The notes: a model not told the origin generated them from the letters alone. Counted from the stretch's first letter, positions 43,908 through 53,305 are shown. The stretch: 64,000 nt of DNA from Micrococcaceae bacterium Sec5.1 (GCA_039636795.1 CP143430.1:5022001-5086000); one strand, 5' to 3'. Translations and numbers: made by a program.

Positions 43908-45146
43908 TTGGAGCCCTGTACTCCTTCACCCAACGTCGCGCCACGGCTGCGCCGTTTACTGTCAATCCTGACCGCGTCCCTGGTGGCGGGTCTTCTTGTG
44001 GCTCCGGCCCTGCCTGCACATGGTTCCATAGCGGCGGTTGGAGTGCCTTCCCGCTTGGTATATATCAACGGCACACCCCAACTGGGCGGCGATCCAACCG
44101 TCGGCGGTTTGCTAAAGGTGGACATCTCGCAGACGTTTGCCCATGTTTCACCTGAGGGAGGGACTCCGTCCGTTTCTTACTCCTGGACCAGGGATGGAGT
44201 GGTGATTCCTGGAGCAAGTGGCCTAACGTATCTCGCCACATCAGCTGATTTGGGACGCGTAATAGCTGCGAGCGTTACCATCGTCTACGACGCCGACTCG
44301 CAACTCACTGTCCAGGCAGCCAACCCGTTGCGGGTTGCGGCAGCGGCGCGCGCCCGCGGATTCAATGGGGACGGCACACTTGATATCTTCGCCCGTGACT
44401 CCTCCGGCCGTTTGTTGCTCTACCCCACGGACGGACACGGTAATTGGCAGGCAACCCAAGTGATCGGTTGGGGTTGGAACAACTTCGACCTGTTGGTCTC
44501 TCCCGGTGATTTCGACGGCGACGGCACAGTGGACGTCATGGCGCGGGACGCCCAGGGACGGCTTTTCCTCTACCAAGGAAATGGTTCGGGAGGGTGGAAG
44601 AAGGCTTTCCAGGTCGGCCAGGGGTGGCAGGGATTCAAGGACCTTGTGGCGCCCGGCGACTTCAACGGAGACGGCACAAACGACATCCTGGCGAAAGACA
44701 ACTCGGGCAATCTTTTCCTCTATCCGGGGAACGGTCGGGGTGGATGGCTCTCCCCATACAAGATTGGGCCGGGGTGGGAAAGCTACTATGTCGTCGGTGC
44801 CGGACATTTCCTTGGCACTTCGGACCTTGTTGTTCTCACCCGCCCTTTCTGGGGAAACCTGGAAGTGCGAACCACACAACGAAACGGGTGGTTTGAAGAA
44901 TATGGCCTGCCTGGTGGTTTTGCTGGCTCCATCGGTTGGGGCTGGGAATCAGTGGCACGCATCGGCGTAGCCGGTGACTTCAACGGGGACGGAGACTCCG
45001 ATGTCTACGGAATCGACAGCGCCGGCCGCCTGACAATGTATCTGGGCGATACCTCGGGCATACGCCACTCCGGCATCTACGGCTATCGGTGGAAGGCTTC
45101 CTCTGTAGTCGGTTGGGGTTGGGGCAACTTCACCGCCGTCTTCTAG
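43908..45146 (+). CDS. Secreted FG-GAP beta-propeller protein 5
   Basis: This 412-residue protein starts at TTG 43908, chosen because GGAGGA lies at 43898-43903; an earlier TTG has no ribosome site. The signal peptide ends near PAHG. One Ig-like domain (VSYSWTRDGVVIPGASGLTY) precedes five blades. Unlike its paralogues, the first blade keeps an intact loop (NGDGTLD), while the fourth has lost it (AGHFLGTSDLVVLT). The last blade carries an insertion, SGIRHSGIYGYRWKASS. The 3' end overlaps the convergent MFS gene by four bases. Confidence 0.83.
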   Translation: MEPCTPSPNVAPRLRRLLSILTASLVAGLLVAPALPAHGSIAAVGVPSRLVYINGTPQLGGDPTVGGLLKVDISQTFAHVSPEGGTPSVSYSWTRDGVVIPGASGLTYLATSADLGRVIAASVTIVYDADSQLTVQAANPLRVAAAARARGFNGDGTLDIFARDSSGRLLLYPTDGHGNWQATQVIGWGWNNFDLLVSPGDFDGDGTVDVMARDAQGRLFLYQGNGSGGWKKAFQVGQGWQGFKDLVAPGDFNGDGTNDILAKDNSGNLFLYPGNGRGGWLSPYKIGPGWESYYVVGAGHFLGTSDLVVLTRPFWGNLEVRTTQRNGWFEEYGLPGGFAGSIGWGWESVARIGVAGDFNGDGDSDVYGIDSAGRLTMYLGDTSGIRHSGIYGYRWKASSVVGWGWGNFTAVF

Positions 45147-46447
45147 ACAACGCTCTTAATCTTCACTACGAACACCGCACCCAGCAGCCCGATGACGGCG
45201 GCGGCTACGTACAGCGAGACGTAGCCGCCCCAGTACGTGACAAACGGGAAAGCAATCAGCGGGGCAACCACCTGCGGCAGCGAGTTCGCCACATTGATCA
45301 CACCCAGGTCTCGGCCACGGTCCAATGCAGTCGGCAGGACCTGGGTGATCAGGGCGAAGTCCACGGCCAGATAGGCTCCAAAACCGATGCCCAGGACAAT
45401 CGCGCCCGTAATGGCGCCGGCCCACGTCGGCGCAAACCCGAGAATCAATGACGCTATAGCGATGATCACGGACGACGCGATGACCAAAGGCTTCCGCTTG
45501 CCCATCCGGTCGCTCAATGTTCCGCCGATCACGCTGGTGATGATGACCATCACCGCGTAAAGACCGGTCAGGATAAGCACTCCGAACGCAGGTTCGATGC
45601 CCTCGGTTTCCTTCACGTGCACGGCATCGCTGAGGAAGAACAGCAGATAGAGCGTGACCATGTGGTTGCCAATATTCACCAGCAAGCGCGTGAGCCATGC
45701 CCAGGCGAAATCCGGGTAGCGTTTCGGGGAGACCCAGAAGCCTTGGAAAAAACGCACAAGACTGAACGGTGGACGCGCCTGGGCTGGAAGCGGCTGGTCG
45801 TCATTCTTGAACAGATAAAGCACGACGCCGGCCAGCAGCGCCGCTGCACACACCAGGTAGCCTGCGGCAAAGTTTCCAGCCACGACGGCGGCAATCACCG
45901 CGCCTGCCAGGATGCCAACTGTTTGTCCCATGGCTGCCAAACCACCGACAGTGCCGCGTTGGGGCACTGGAACGCGGTCTGGAATCGCCGCCGTGATGGC
46001 AGCGTAAGCGCCGTTGCACCCGGTCTGCACCAAGCACCACAGCACCGTCATGACTGCGACGTTCGGCGCTCCCGCCAGTCCTACGAGTGCCACTGCCCCT
46101 AGGATCGCTCCCACGAGGACCCACGGAACGCGGCGTCCGAAGCGGGACACAGTCCTGTCACTGAAAGCGCCGAACAAGGGGTTGGCCACCAAAGAGACGG
46201 CAGCGCCGCAGCCCGTGACCAGAGCGAGGATCGCTTCTTTTTGGGCTTCGTCAAAGTGCGCCGCCTGCTGCCCAAGGAGTACCTGGATGGGGCCGAAGAA
46301 TGCCGCATTGATGCCCACGTTGATGAGCACGACGCCAGTAATCCACAGGGTGCGGACCCGGTCCACTGGTTCGGCGAGAGCTGTGGCCGTGCCGCCCCGG
46401 ACTATGGCGGGGTCCGGTACAGGACCAGGCAGGTCGGACAGGCTCAT
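45143..46447 (-). CDS. MFS transporter, SLC45/GPH-like
   Basis: This 434-residue protein has twelve predicted spans. The first cytoplasmic loop reads NPLFGAFSDRTVSRFGRRVP, the pattern of sucrose/SLC45 and GPH-type sugar carriers, and the second half repeats it as VIGGTLSDRMGKRKPLVIAS. A sugar or disaccharide substrate is therefore possible but not shown. The gene has no obvious operon partner and converges on the FG-GAP array. Confidence 0.8.
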   Translation of the reverse strand: MSLSDLPGPVPDPAIVRGGTATALAEPVDRVRTLWITGVVLINVGINAAFFGPIQVLLGQQAAHFDEAQKEAILALVTGCGAAVSLVANPLFGAFSDRTVSRFGRRVPWVLVGAILGAVALVGLAGAPNVAVMTVLWCLVQTGCNGAYAAITAAIPDRVPVPQRGTVGGLAAMGQTVGILAGAVIAAVVAGNFAAGYLVCAAALLAGVVLYLFKNDDQPLPAQARPPFSLVRFFQGFWVSPKRYPDFAWAWLTRLLVNIGNHMVTLYLLFFLSDAVHVKETEGIEPAFGVLILTGLYAVMVIITSVIGGTLSDRMGKRKPLVIASSVIIAIASLILGFAPTWAGAITGAIVLGIGFGAYLAVDFALITQVLPTALDRGRDLGVINVANSLPQVVAPLIAFPFVTYWGGYVSLYVAAAVIGLLGAVFVVKIKSVV

Positions 46448-46606
46448 GGCAGGTTCCCCCTAGATTGAACGTCTGGATTCAGATTAGCGCGGGTGAAGGG
46501 CATGGAACCGAAGTTCAGCTCAGTTATCCACATAGCCCACGACGTGCCCGTGCCGCTCACGTGGCGCACGCGTTAGTGTGGCCTCAAACGTATGGAGGAG
46601 AAGGAC

Positions 46607-47080
46607 ATGAGCGAGCAGATTAATACGGCTGATCTCTATGACGATCGGGGCGAGGAATTGGAATCAGTTGCAGTCCAATTCCAGAACCTGGGCGGTCACA
46701 CCCACTTCAGCGGACAGGTACGTACCATCAGGTGCTTCGAGGACAACGCGCTGGTGAAGACCGTCCTTGGCACGCCCGGCGAAGGAGCCGTCCTGGTGGT
46801 TGATGGTCAGGGATCACTCAGGACTGCCCTCATGGGAGACATGATCGCTGAAAGCGCGGTAGCCAATGGTTGGGCAGGTGTGATTATTAACGGAGCCGTC
46901 AGGGATCGAGAAGCCCTTGCGCGCCTGCCACTCGGCATCAAGGCGCTGGGCAGCAACCCGAAGAAGAGCGCAAAGACGGGTGTAGGTGAGGTTGATGTCC
47001 AGCTGGTGATTGACCGCGTGAGGATCCAACCCGGTGTAATGATCTACAGCGATCCGGATGGCATTCTCGTGGAGCGCTGA
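46607..47080 (+). CDS. rraA: RraA-family protein
   Basis: The protein has 157 residues from ATG 46607, preceded by GGAGGAGAAGG. The RraA fold motifs are present: the N-terminal NTADLYDDRGEELESVAVQF, the central GEGAVLVVDGQGSLRTALMG DM segment, and VIINGAVRDREALARLPLGI. In E. coli RraA inhibits RNase E. Many actinobacterial homologues may instead be HMG/CHA aldolase-like, since the G-x20-R-D metal site (GAVRD) is kept. The function here is open. Confidence 0.87.
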   Translation: MSEQINTADLYDDRGEELESVAVQFQNLGGHTHFSGQVRTIRCFEDNALVKTVLGTPGEGAVLVVDGQGSLRTALMGDMIAESAVANGWAGVIINGAVRDREALARLPLGIKALGSNPKKSAKTGVGEVDVQLVIDRVRIQPGVMIYSDPDGILVER

Positions 47081-47149
47081 CCCCGGGGACTGGCCGACTT
47101 ACGAAGGTTGTTCAAGAAACATTCTTCTTCCGGGAATCAAACAGGCATT

Positions 47150-47176
47150 AGGATAGTTACTGAAAGCAACTATCCT
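47150..47176 (+). promoter_or_regulatory. Operator-like palindrome upstream of the DHA2 pump
   Basis: Perfect 9-base arms AGGATAGTT (47150-47158) and AACTATCCT (47168-47176) lie 38 bases before the pump start. No regulator gene is adjacent, so the binding protein would be encoded elsewhere. Confidence 0.55.
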
Positions 47177-47213
47177 GCTTAAAATCCACTTTTCTGCCAC
47201 CTCTGGAGAAGAT

Positions 47214-48866
47214 ATGTCCAAATCTGCGCCCGTCCGGGCCGCCGGCGAGGTCCTGACGCATCGTCAGACGCTCACCGTCATGGTGGGACTCATGCTCGGC
47301 ATGTTCCTGTCCTCACTGGACCAGACCATTGTGTCGACGTCCATCTACACCATCGCCAATGACCTTGACGGCTTGTCACTCCAGGCCTGGGCCACTACCG
47401 CGTACCTCATCACTTCTACTGTGAGTACGCCGCTCTATGGCAAGCTCAGCGACATCTTCGGACGCCGTCCGCTCTACCTGGCAGCCATCCTGATCTTCCT
47501 GGCCGGATCGCTCTATGCCGGGTCTGTCCATTCCATGACGGAGCTTGCGATCGCCCGCGGCGTTCAGGGCCTTGGCGCAGGTGGCCTTTTGGCACTGGCG
47601 CTGACCATCATCGGCGACATCGTTGCTTTGAAGGACAGGGCCAAGTACCAGGGCTACTTCATGTCCGTATTCGGTATCTCTTCCGTCCTTGGCCCCGTCA
47701 TCGGCGGAGCTTTTGCGGGAACATCGACCATCCTGGGCTTCGACGGCTGGCGCTGGGTATTCTTCATCAACCTTCCCATTGGCCTAGCGGCGCTCACCGT
47801 GGTCTTTATGTTCCTTCACCTGCCTGCGCGGCACGTGAAGCAGAAGATCGACTATTGGGGCGCGGCAGCGATCACCCTGGCAATCGTTCCGCTTCTTCTT
47901 GTCGCTGAGCAGGGCCGGTCCTGGGGCTGGGCATCGGGTTCATCCTGGATCTGCTACGGCCTTGGCGTCGTTGGCATCGTGGCCTTCTTGTTCGCAGAGA
48001 TGCGGGCCGGGGACTATGCGCTGATCCCCTTGCGTCTCTTTAAGAACGCAACCTTCGGTTTGTCATCCTTGCTGAACTTCATCATCGGCATCGGCATGTT
48101 CGGCGCCATTGCCATGCTCCCCATGTACTTGCAGCTGGTGAAGGGCCTCACCCCCACCGAAGCCGGGCTCATGATGATCACGTTCACCGTGGGCATCCTG
48201 TTCGGTTCCATCAGCGCCGGGCGCACCATCTCGTCGTCGGGCGTTTACCGGATCTTCCCCATCCTGGGTACGGCAATCCTGACTGGAGCCGCACTCGTCA
48301 TGGGCCTGGTGCTGGGGGTCGACACGGGTCTCTGGGTTCCCGGACTCATTGCCGTGTTCTTCGGCGTTGGCTTGGGCTTCTGCATGCAGCCGCTGACACT
48401 CGCCATGCAGGTATCGGTGCCGCCGAAGGACATGGGCGTCGGAACCTCCACGGCGGCATTCTTCCGTTCCATGGGTGGAGCTGTGGGCACGGCCGTGTTC
48501 ATCTCCATGCTGTTCAGCCTGGCCGCGGACAAGATCGCCGATGGCATGAAGACCGCTGCTTCCAGCCCGGACTACCAAGCGGTCATGAAGGATCCGGCCG
48601 TGGCGGCAGATCCCGCGAATGCGAAGCTCTTCGATTTCTTCAAGAATGGCGCAAACAACGATTCCCTGAACGACACCAGCTGGCTTCACGCAGCCAACAG
48701 CACACTCACCAGGCCCATCACCGAGGGCTTCGCACAGTCAATTGACACTGTGATGCTCACGGCAGCTGGCCTGATGCTCGTCGCCTTCCTCATCAGCTTC
48801 GCGTTGCCTAACAAGAAGCTCATGGACCCGAAGGCAGCAGCCAAGGAATCCGTCCCCGCCCACTAG
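47214..48866 (+). CDS. DHA2-family (14-TMS) multidrug MFS exporter
   Basis: This 550-residue protein has fourteen predicted spans and DHA2 motifs: FLSSLDQTIVSTSIYTIANDL in the first span, GKLSDIFGRRPLYLAAILIF (motif A) and VFGISSVLGPVIGGAFAG (motif C, typical of drug:H+ antiporters). The loop near the C-terminus (DKIADGMKTAASSPDY) before the last span is long. It has its own palindromic operator and a terminator, so it is a single-gene unit. The substrate is unknown. Confidence 0.87.
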   Translation: MSKSAPVRAAGEVLTHRQTLTVMVGLMLGMFLSSLDQTIVSTSIYTIANDLDGLSLQAWATTAYLITSTVSTPLYGKLSDIFGRRPLYLAAILIFLAGSLYAGSVHSMTELAIARGVQGLGAGGLLALALTIIGDIVALKDRAKYQGYFMSVFGISSVLGPVIGGAFAGTSTILGFDGWRWVFFINLPIGLAALTVVFMFLHLPARHVKQKIDYWGAAAITLAIVPLLLVAEQGRSWGWASGSSWICYGLGVVGIVAFLFAEMRAGDYALIPLRLFKNATFGLSSLLNFIIGIGMFGAIAMLPMYLQLVKGLTPTEAGLMMITFTVGILFGSISAGRTISSSGVYRIFPILGTAILTGAALVMGLVLGVDTGLWVPGLIAVFFGVGLGFCMQPLTLAMQVSVPPKDMGVGTSTAAFFRSMGGAVGTAVFISMLFSLAADKIADGMKTAASSPDYQAVMKDPAVAADPANAKLFDFFKNGANNDSLNDTSWLHAANSTLTRPITEGFAQSIDTVMLTAAGLMLVAFLISFALPNKKLMDPKAAAKESVPAH

Positions 48867-48884
48867 ACGTCACCGCTCCAAAAC

Positions 48885-48921
48885 AATACGGCAGACAGTC
48901 CTCGGACCGCCTGCCGTTATT
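48885..48921 (+). terminator. Terminator after the DHA2 pump
   Basis: The stem AATACGGCAG..GTCC pairs with GGAC..CTGCCGTTATT around a TC loop, with two internal mismatches. Confidence 0.65.
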
Positions 48922-48968
48922 GCTTTGGCCATTGTTATTCGAAGTCGGTGTCGTTCCGAGCCTGTGGA

Positions 48969-50423
48969 TCAGTAAGACTCCCCGACAAGGCGCTGGGCCT
49001 GCTCAAGGTCATCCCGCAAGTCGCGGTCCTGAACGTCGGATGGCAAGGTGAAGCCTGCCTCCATCATGGCTCGGAGCCTGCGGCTACTGAATTCCTCCGG
49101 ACGCCTGCCTTGCGCGCGAAGCGCCCGTGACGCACAAACAAGCTCGACGCCGGCTACCGTGGCCAGCGCGTGCGCTGTGGACTCCAGCTGCGCAGCACCC
49201 AGAGTTGCGAAGCTTGCATCTTCCTCGGCGCCCAAGGAGAGGTTCACGGTTTGCAGGCTTACTGGCTGGGCGTTGGCGCGAATACGGCCTACCGCTGCAG
49301 CGGCGACGTATTCCAGCATCATGACACCGGACTGGCCCGCATCATTGCCTGCCAGGAATCGGTGGAGACCAGTGAAAGTGGGATCGCTAAGACGGGTGAT
49401 CCGGCCAAGTGTCGTGGTACACGCTGCGCCAACGGCCAACTGCAGGGCGTCGATGCGCCGGGCCAGTGTGGACATATGGAACAGGCCATGGTGTGCGACA
49501 CCATTAGTGCCCTCTTCCACTGAGCCAAAGACCATGGGGTTCTCATGGCCCGCTACGGCCAAGCGCTCCAGAGTGATCCTCAGCGACTCGAGTTCCTCCA
49601 TGACCGCCCCCAGAGAGTGCGGCAACATGCGCAGACAGTACGGATCTTGAATCCTTGCGGGCTTGCCGGATCCAGCCACCAATTCCTGCAGGGTTGCAGC
49701 GACATCAGCCATGGCGTCCGACTCAGTGGCCTTTGCGACTTCGGGGCTGAACGCTTCCGGATTTCCGGACATGGCCGTGAACGACATAGCACTGATGGTG
49801 GTCAGGTTCTCCATCATCGTGAGCAGCTTCTGGTGCGCAAGGATGGCTTGCCCGATGGTGAGGGCACTGGAACTGATGAAGGGAAGCGCGTCTTCTGTGG
49901 GCCAGGAATCCAATGCGATGGGTACTCGTGTGCCATCCATCGTGGGACGCTCACCCAGGAGTGTTAGCGCCGTTCCGGCAAGAGCAGGAAGGTCTGCTGT
50001 GCCAATAGCGCCGAATTCCCGCACTTCCGGCAAAGTATCTGCATTCAGCATCTGCACGACAGCCTCGGCAAGGGCCGGGTTAATCCCGGAAGCCCCGGCC
50101 GCCAGCTGGGACGCTCTGACCACGAGCATGGCCCTCACCGTTTCGCGGTCAAAGACTCGGCCGGCATCCACCGCATGGCTCCGAAGCAAGTTGAGTCCAT
50201 GCAGGTCGGCGGACGCATCCGATGTATCCAGGGTCACGGAGCGGTTGGCCCCCACACCAGTGGAGCGCCCATAAACCGGCCGTGTCCGAGCCGTTGCGCG
50301 GGCTGATCGCTGCGAGGCAGCCATCCGTTCGATCGCCGACGGAGCCAGAACCACCTTCTCGCCGCCCACTGCAATTGCCACGATCTCGGCAAGCCCAAGT
50401 CGGCGTCCGTCGATCTCGACCAT
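48969..50423 (-). CDS. Aromatic amino acid lyase (HAL-like) without the MIO tripeptide
   Basis: This 484-residue protein belongs to the HAL/PAL superfamily. The Tyr loop YGRSTGVGANR (51-61) is present, as are QDPYCLRMLPHSLG (259-272; Tyr262, Arg265), ENPMVFGS (294-301), GQSGVMMLEYVAAA (363-376) and SLGAEEDASFATLG (396-409). The MIO site, normally GSVGASGDLAPLAH, reads GAIGTADLPALAG at 138-150. Ala-Ser-Gly is therefore replaced by Thr-Ala, with one residue lost. The protein should not form MIO by the known route. Position beside hutU suggests a histidine-pathway role. The start is ATG 50423 after AAAGGA. Confidence 0.8.
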   Translation of the reverse strand: MVEIDGRRLGLAEIVAIAVGGEKVVLAPSAIERMAASQRSARATARTRPVYGRSTGVGANRSVTLDTSDASADLHGLNLLRSHAVDAGRVFDRETVRAMLVVRASQLAAGASGINPALAEAVVQMLNADTLPEVREFGAIGTADLPALAGTALTLLGERPTMDGTRVPIALDSWPTEDALPFISSSALTIGQAILAHQKLLTMMENLTTISAMSFTAMSGNPEAFSPEVAKATESDAMADVAATLQELVAGSGKPARIQDPYCLRMLPHSLGAVMEELESLRITLERLAVAGHENPMVFGSVEEGTNGVAHHGLFHMSTLARRIDALQLAVGAACTTTLGRITRLSDPTFTGLHRFLAGNDAGQSGVMMLEYVAAAAVGRIRANAQPVSLQTVNLSLGAEEDASFATLGAAQLESTAHALATVAGVELVCASRALRAQGRRPEEFSSRRLRAMMEAGFTLPSDVQDRDLRDDLEQAQRLVGESY

Positions 50424-50456
50424 GATGATCCTTTCTTGAATTCGGATGTCCTCCCC

Positions 50457-50518
50457 CAACCAGGTAGCAGTTGATACCGTTTTCAGCCCTCAAAACGACA
50501 TCTGCTGCGACCTAGTTG
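50457..50518. repeat. Imperfect hairpin repeat between the HAL-like gene and hutU
   Basis: Left arm 50457-50484 (CAACCAGGTAGCAG...) and right arm 50491-50518 are inverted 28-base copies with about 21 matches. Both resemble the hairpin at 38055-38116, sharing CAACT-(A/G)-GTCGC and CGTTTTG. Confidence 0.65.
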
Positions 50519-50530
50519 GGTTTGGGTGGG

Positions 50531-52339
50531 CTACTTTTCTGTTGCTTGCGATTCTGGGGCCACGCGAGCAGGGTTCCCTGACCGAGCTTGCGAGGTGAGG
50601 GGGCTCGTGGGGAGCATGGGGATGCGGACGCCGCGTTCGTTGGCGACTTCGACGGCGCGGTCGTAGCCGGCGTCGACGTGGCGGATGACGCCCATGCCGG
50701 GGTCGTTGGTCAGGAGCCGTTCGAGTTTCTCCGCGGCGAGGTCGGTGCCGTCGGCGACGGAGACCTGCCCGGCGTGCAGTGACCGGCCGATACCGACACC
50801 GCCGCCGTGGTGGATCGAGACCCAGGTAGCGCCGGAGGAGGTGTTCAGGAGGGCGTTCAGCAACGGCCAGTCAGCAATCGCGTCGGACCCGTCGGCCATG
50901 GCCTCGGTCTCCCGGTACGGGGACGCGACCGAACCGGAGTCCAGGTGGTCACGGCCGATCACGATCGGGGCCTTGACCTTGCCCTCCTTCACCAGCTGGT
51001 TGAACAACAACCCGGCCTTGGCGCGTTCGCCGTACCCGAGCCAGCAAATACGGGCCGGCAGGCCCTCGAACTCCACCCGGTCCGCGGCGGCGTCCAGCCA
51101 CTTGTGCAGGTGCGTGTTCTCCGGGAACAGTTCCTTGATGGCCTTGTCCGTCACGGCGATGTCTTCCGGGTCCCCGGACAGGGCAACCCAGCGGAACGGG
51201 CCCAGGCCCTCGCAGAACAACGGACGGATATACGCCGGAACGAAGCCCGGGAACTCAAACGCCCGGTCATACCCGCCCTTGCGTGCCTCGTCACGGATCG
51301 AGTTGCCGTAATCGAACACCTCGGCGCCGGCGTCCTGGAACTCCACCATCGCCTGGACCTGACGGGCCATGGACGCCTGGGCCTTCTTGGTGAACCCTTC
51401 CGGATCCGCCGCGGCCTCGGTGTGCCACTCCGCCACGGTGATGCCCTCCGGCAAGTACGACAACGGATCATGCGCGGATGTCTGGTCGGTGACCACATCA
51501 AAGGTCACTTCCCCGGCCTTGTGGCGGCGCAGCAGTTCCGGGAACACCTCGGCGGCGTTGCCCACATACCCCACGGACCAGCCACGGCGTTCGGCCTTGG
51601 CTTTCTGGACCTTCGCGATCGCGGCATCCAGATCCGTTTCGACCTCATCCAGGTAGCGCTTGCCGGCGCGGCGGCGCAGGCGGGTCTCGTCCACGTCCAC
51701 GATCAGGCACGCACCATCATTCAACGTCACGGCCAGCGGCTGCGCACCACCCATCCCGCCACACCCACCAGTCAGGGTCAGGGTCCCAGCCAGGGGGCCC
51801 TCGGTAGAGTCTTCCGTGGCGGGGGCCGGGTGGCCGGCGGTGTTCTGCCTGGCGGCCCCCAGCTTGTTACCCACCGCGGCGAACGTCTCGTACGTGCCCT
51901 GCAGGATGCCCTGCGTGCCGATGTAAATCCAGGACCCGGCCGTCATCTGCCCATACATCATCAGGCCCTCGGCCTCCAGACGGCGGAACTCCGGCCACGT
52001 AGCCCAGTCGCCCACGAGGTTCGAGTTCGCCAACAGGACGCGCGGAGCCCACTCGTGGGTGCGGAACACACCCACCGGCTTGCCGGACTGAACCAGCAGG
52101 GTCTCGTCCTTCTCCATGGTTTCCAGGGTCCGGGTGATCGCATCAAACGCAGCCCAGGACCGGACAGCGCGGCCCGTGCCGCCGTAAACCACCAAATCAT
52201 CCGGACGCTCGGCGACCTCAGGATCCAGGTTGTTCATCAACATACGCAACGGCGCCTCGGTCTGCCACGACTTGGCAGTAAGCTCAGTACCCCGCGCGGC
52301 CTTAACCGGACGGGCACCAGTAGTGAAATCGGCAGTCAT
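50531..52339 (-). CDS. hutU: Urocanate hydratase
   Basis: This 602-residue protein is urocanase, which converts urocanate to imidazolonepropionate using NAD+. Family segments are abundant: [40 protein letters not shown] for the NAD site, [20 protein letters not shown], and [20 protein letters not shown] near the end. It is about 45 residues longer than usual because of an insert near residue 175 ([11 protein letters not shown]) and a Ser/Pro-rich C-terminal tail. ATG 52339 follows AGGAGTAAAGA. The ABC substrate-binding gene lies 51 bases upstream on the same strand. Confidence 0.94.
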   Translation of the reverse strand: MTADFTTGARPVKAARGTELTAKSWQTEAPLRMLMNNLDPEVAERPDDLVVYGGTGRAVRSWAAFDAITRTLETMEKDETLLVQSGKPVGVFRTHEWAPRVLLANSNLVGDWATWPEFRRLEAEGLMMYGQMTAGSWIYIGTQGILQGTYETFAAVGNKLGAARQNTAGHPAPATEDSTEGPLAGTLTLTGGCGGMGGAQPLAVTLNDGACLIVDVDETRLRRRAGKRYLDEVETDLDAAIAKVQKAKAERRGWSVGYVGNAAEVFPELLRRHKAGEVTFDVVTDQTSAHDPLSYLPEGITVAEWHTEAAADPEGFTKKAQASMARQVQAMVEFQDAGAEVFDYGNSIRDEARKGGYDRAFEFPGFVPAYIRPLFCEGLGPFRWVALSGDPEDIAVTDKAIKELFPENTHLHKWLDAAADRVEFEGLPARICWLGYGERAKAGLLFNQLVKEGKVKAPIVIGRDHLDSGSVASPYRETEAMADGSDAIADWPLLNALLNTSSGATWVSIHHGGGVGIGRSLHAGQVSVADGTDLAAEKLERLLTNDPGMGVIRHVDAGYDRAVEVANERGVRIPMLPTSPLTSQARSGNPARVAPESQATEK

Positions 52340-52390
52340 TCTTTACTCCTAAAAATCCTGCAAGACAGCGCAACCACGGGGGCGGCGTGT

Positions 52391-53305
52391 TTAGCCCAGG
52401 TTCTTGCTCTTGAGCCATTCCTTGGCAATCTGTCCCATATCCTCAAATTTGGCAGTCCTGCCGTTCATCTCAATAAGGTCCTCGGTGGATAATGCCGCCG
52501 AAACCTTGTCAAGCACACTCTTGACGGTGTCTGAGGACTTCTTCTCGTTAATGATGGGAAAGACGTTCTGGGCCACGAAGAGGTTCTTCGGGTCCTCGAG
52601 GGTGACCAGATGATTCTCAGCTATTGCCGGGTCCGTGCTGAAGAGATCAGCTGCCTGGACCTGACCGGAAAGGAGCGCGTTTAGCGTGAGTGGACCACCG
52701 GCGTCGAGCGCTGAGAAGTCCTGGAAGTCCAATCCATAGACCGATTTCAGCCCCGCCACACCGTTCACACGAGTCTTCCACTCCGGTGGGCCGCCCAGGA
52801 CGAGCTCCTTGGCTACAGGTTGCAGATCCTCGATGGTCTTCAGATTGTACTTGTCGGCAGTTTCCTTCTTCACTGCCAGGACGTCGTTGTCCTGCGCTTT
52901 GGACGCCGTCAACTGGGTGAGTCCCGACGGTATTTTGGTGCCCAGCTCCTTGATGACGTCGTCAGGTGAGGAGGCCTTGGTGGTGGGATCCAGGTATTGC
53001 AGAAGTGATCCGCTGTATTCCGGCATCAGGTCAATGGAACCGTCCTTCAGAGCCGGGACAGTCACTTCGCGGCTGCCAATGCTGGGCTTTTCGGTGACAT
53101 TCACGCCCTTGGCTTTGAGGGCCTCAGCGTAGATCTTGGCGATCAACTGGCTTTCGGGGAAGTCAGCCGAACCGACAATGATGCTGTCGCCGGAGCCTCC
53201 TGCTGCCGCAGTGTTGGATGTGCTCATGGGGTCCCCGCCGCCGCAGGCACTCAAGGTGATGGCCGCAACGGCGGCAAGGGTGAAACCGGTCAAGTACTTC
53301 TTCAT
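52391..53305 (-). CDS. ABC transporter substrate-binding lipoprotein, OpuAC/QAT family
   Basis: This 304-residue lipoprotein starts at ATG 53305 after GGAGA. Its lipobox is LSAC with Cys21. The OpuAC domain follows, with IIVGSADFPESQLIAKIYAE and MPEYSGSLLQYLDPT, typical of the ProX/OsmoF group. Family members bind betaine, choline, carnitine or, as in the Sinorhizobium HutX system, histidine. Its place between hutU and the matching permeases favours histidine, urocanate or a related compound, as an inference. Confidence 0.85.
   Translation of the reverse strand: MKKYLTGFTLAAVAAITLSACGGGDPMSTSNTAAAGGSGDSIIVGSADFPESQLIAKIYAEALKAKGVNVTEKPSIGSREVTVPALKDGSIDLMPEYSGSLLQYLDPTTKASSPDDVIKELGTKIPSGLTQLTASKAQDNDVLAVKKETADKYNLKTIEDLQPVAKELVLGGPPEWKTRVNGVAGLKSVYGLDFQDFSALDAGGPLTLNALLSGQVQAADLFSTDPAIAENHLVTLEDPKNLFVAQNVFPIINEKKSSDTVKSVLDKVSAALSTEDLIEMNGRTAKFEDMGQIAKEWLKSKNLG

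Noticed and set aside
50807-52492. 561-residue plus-strand frame opposite hutU
   Set aside because: It is an Arg/Gly/His-rich shadow of urocanase, which has unmistakable motifs on the minus strand.
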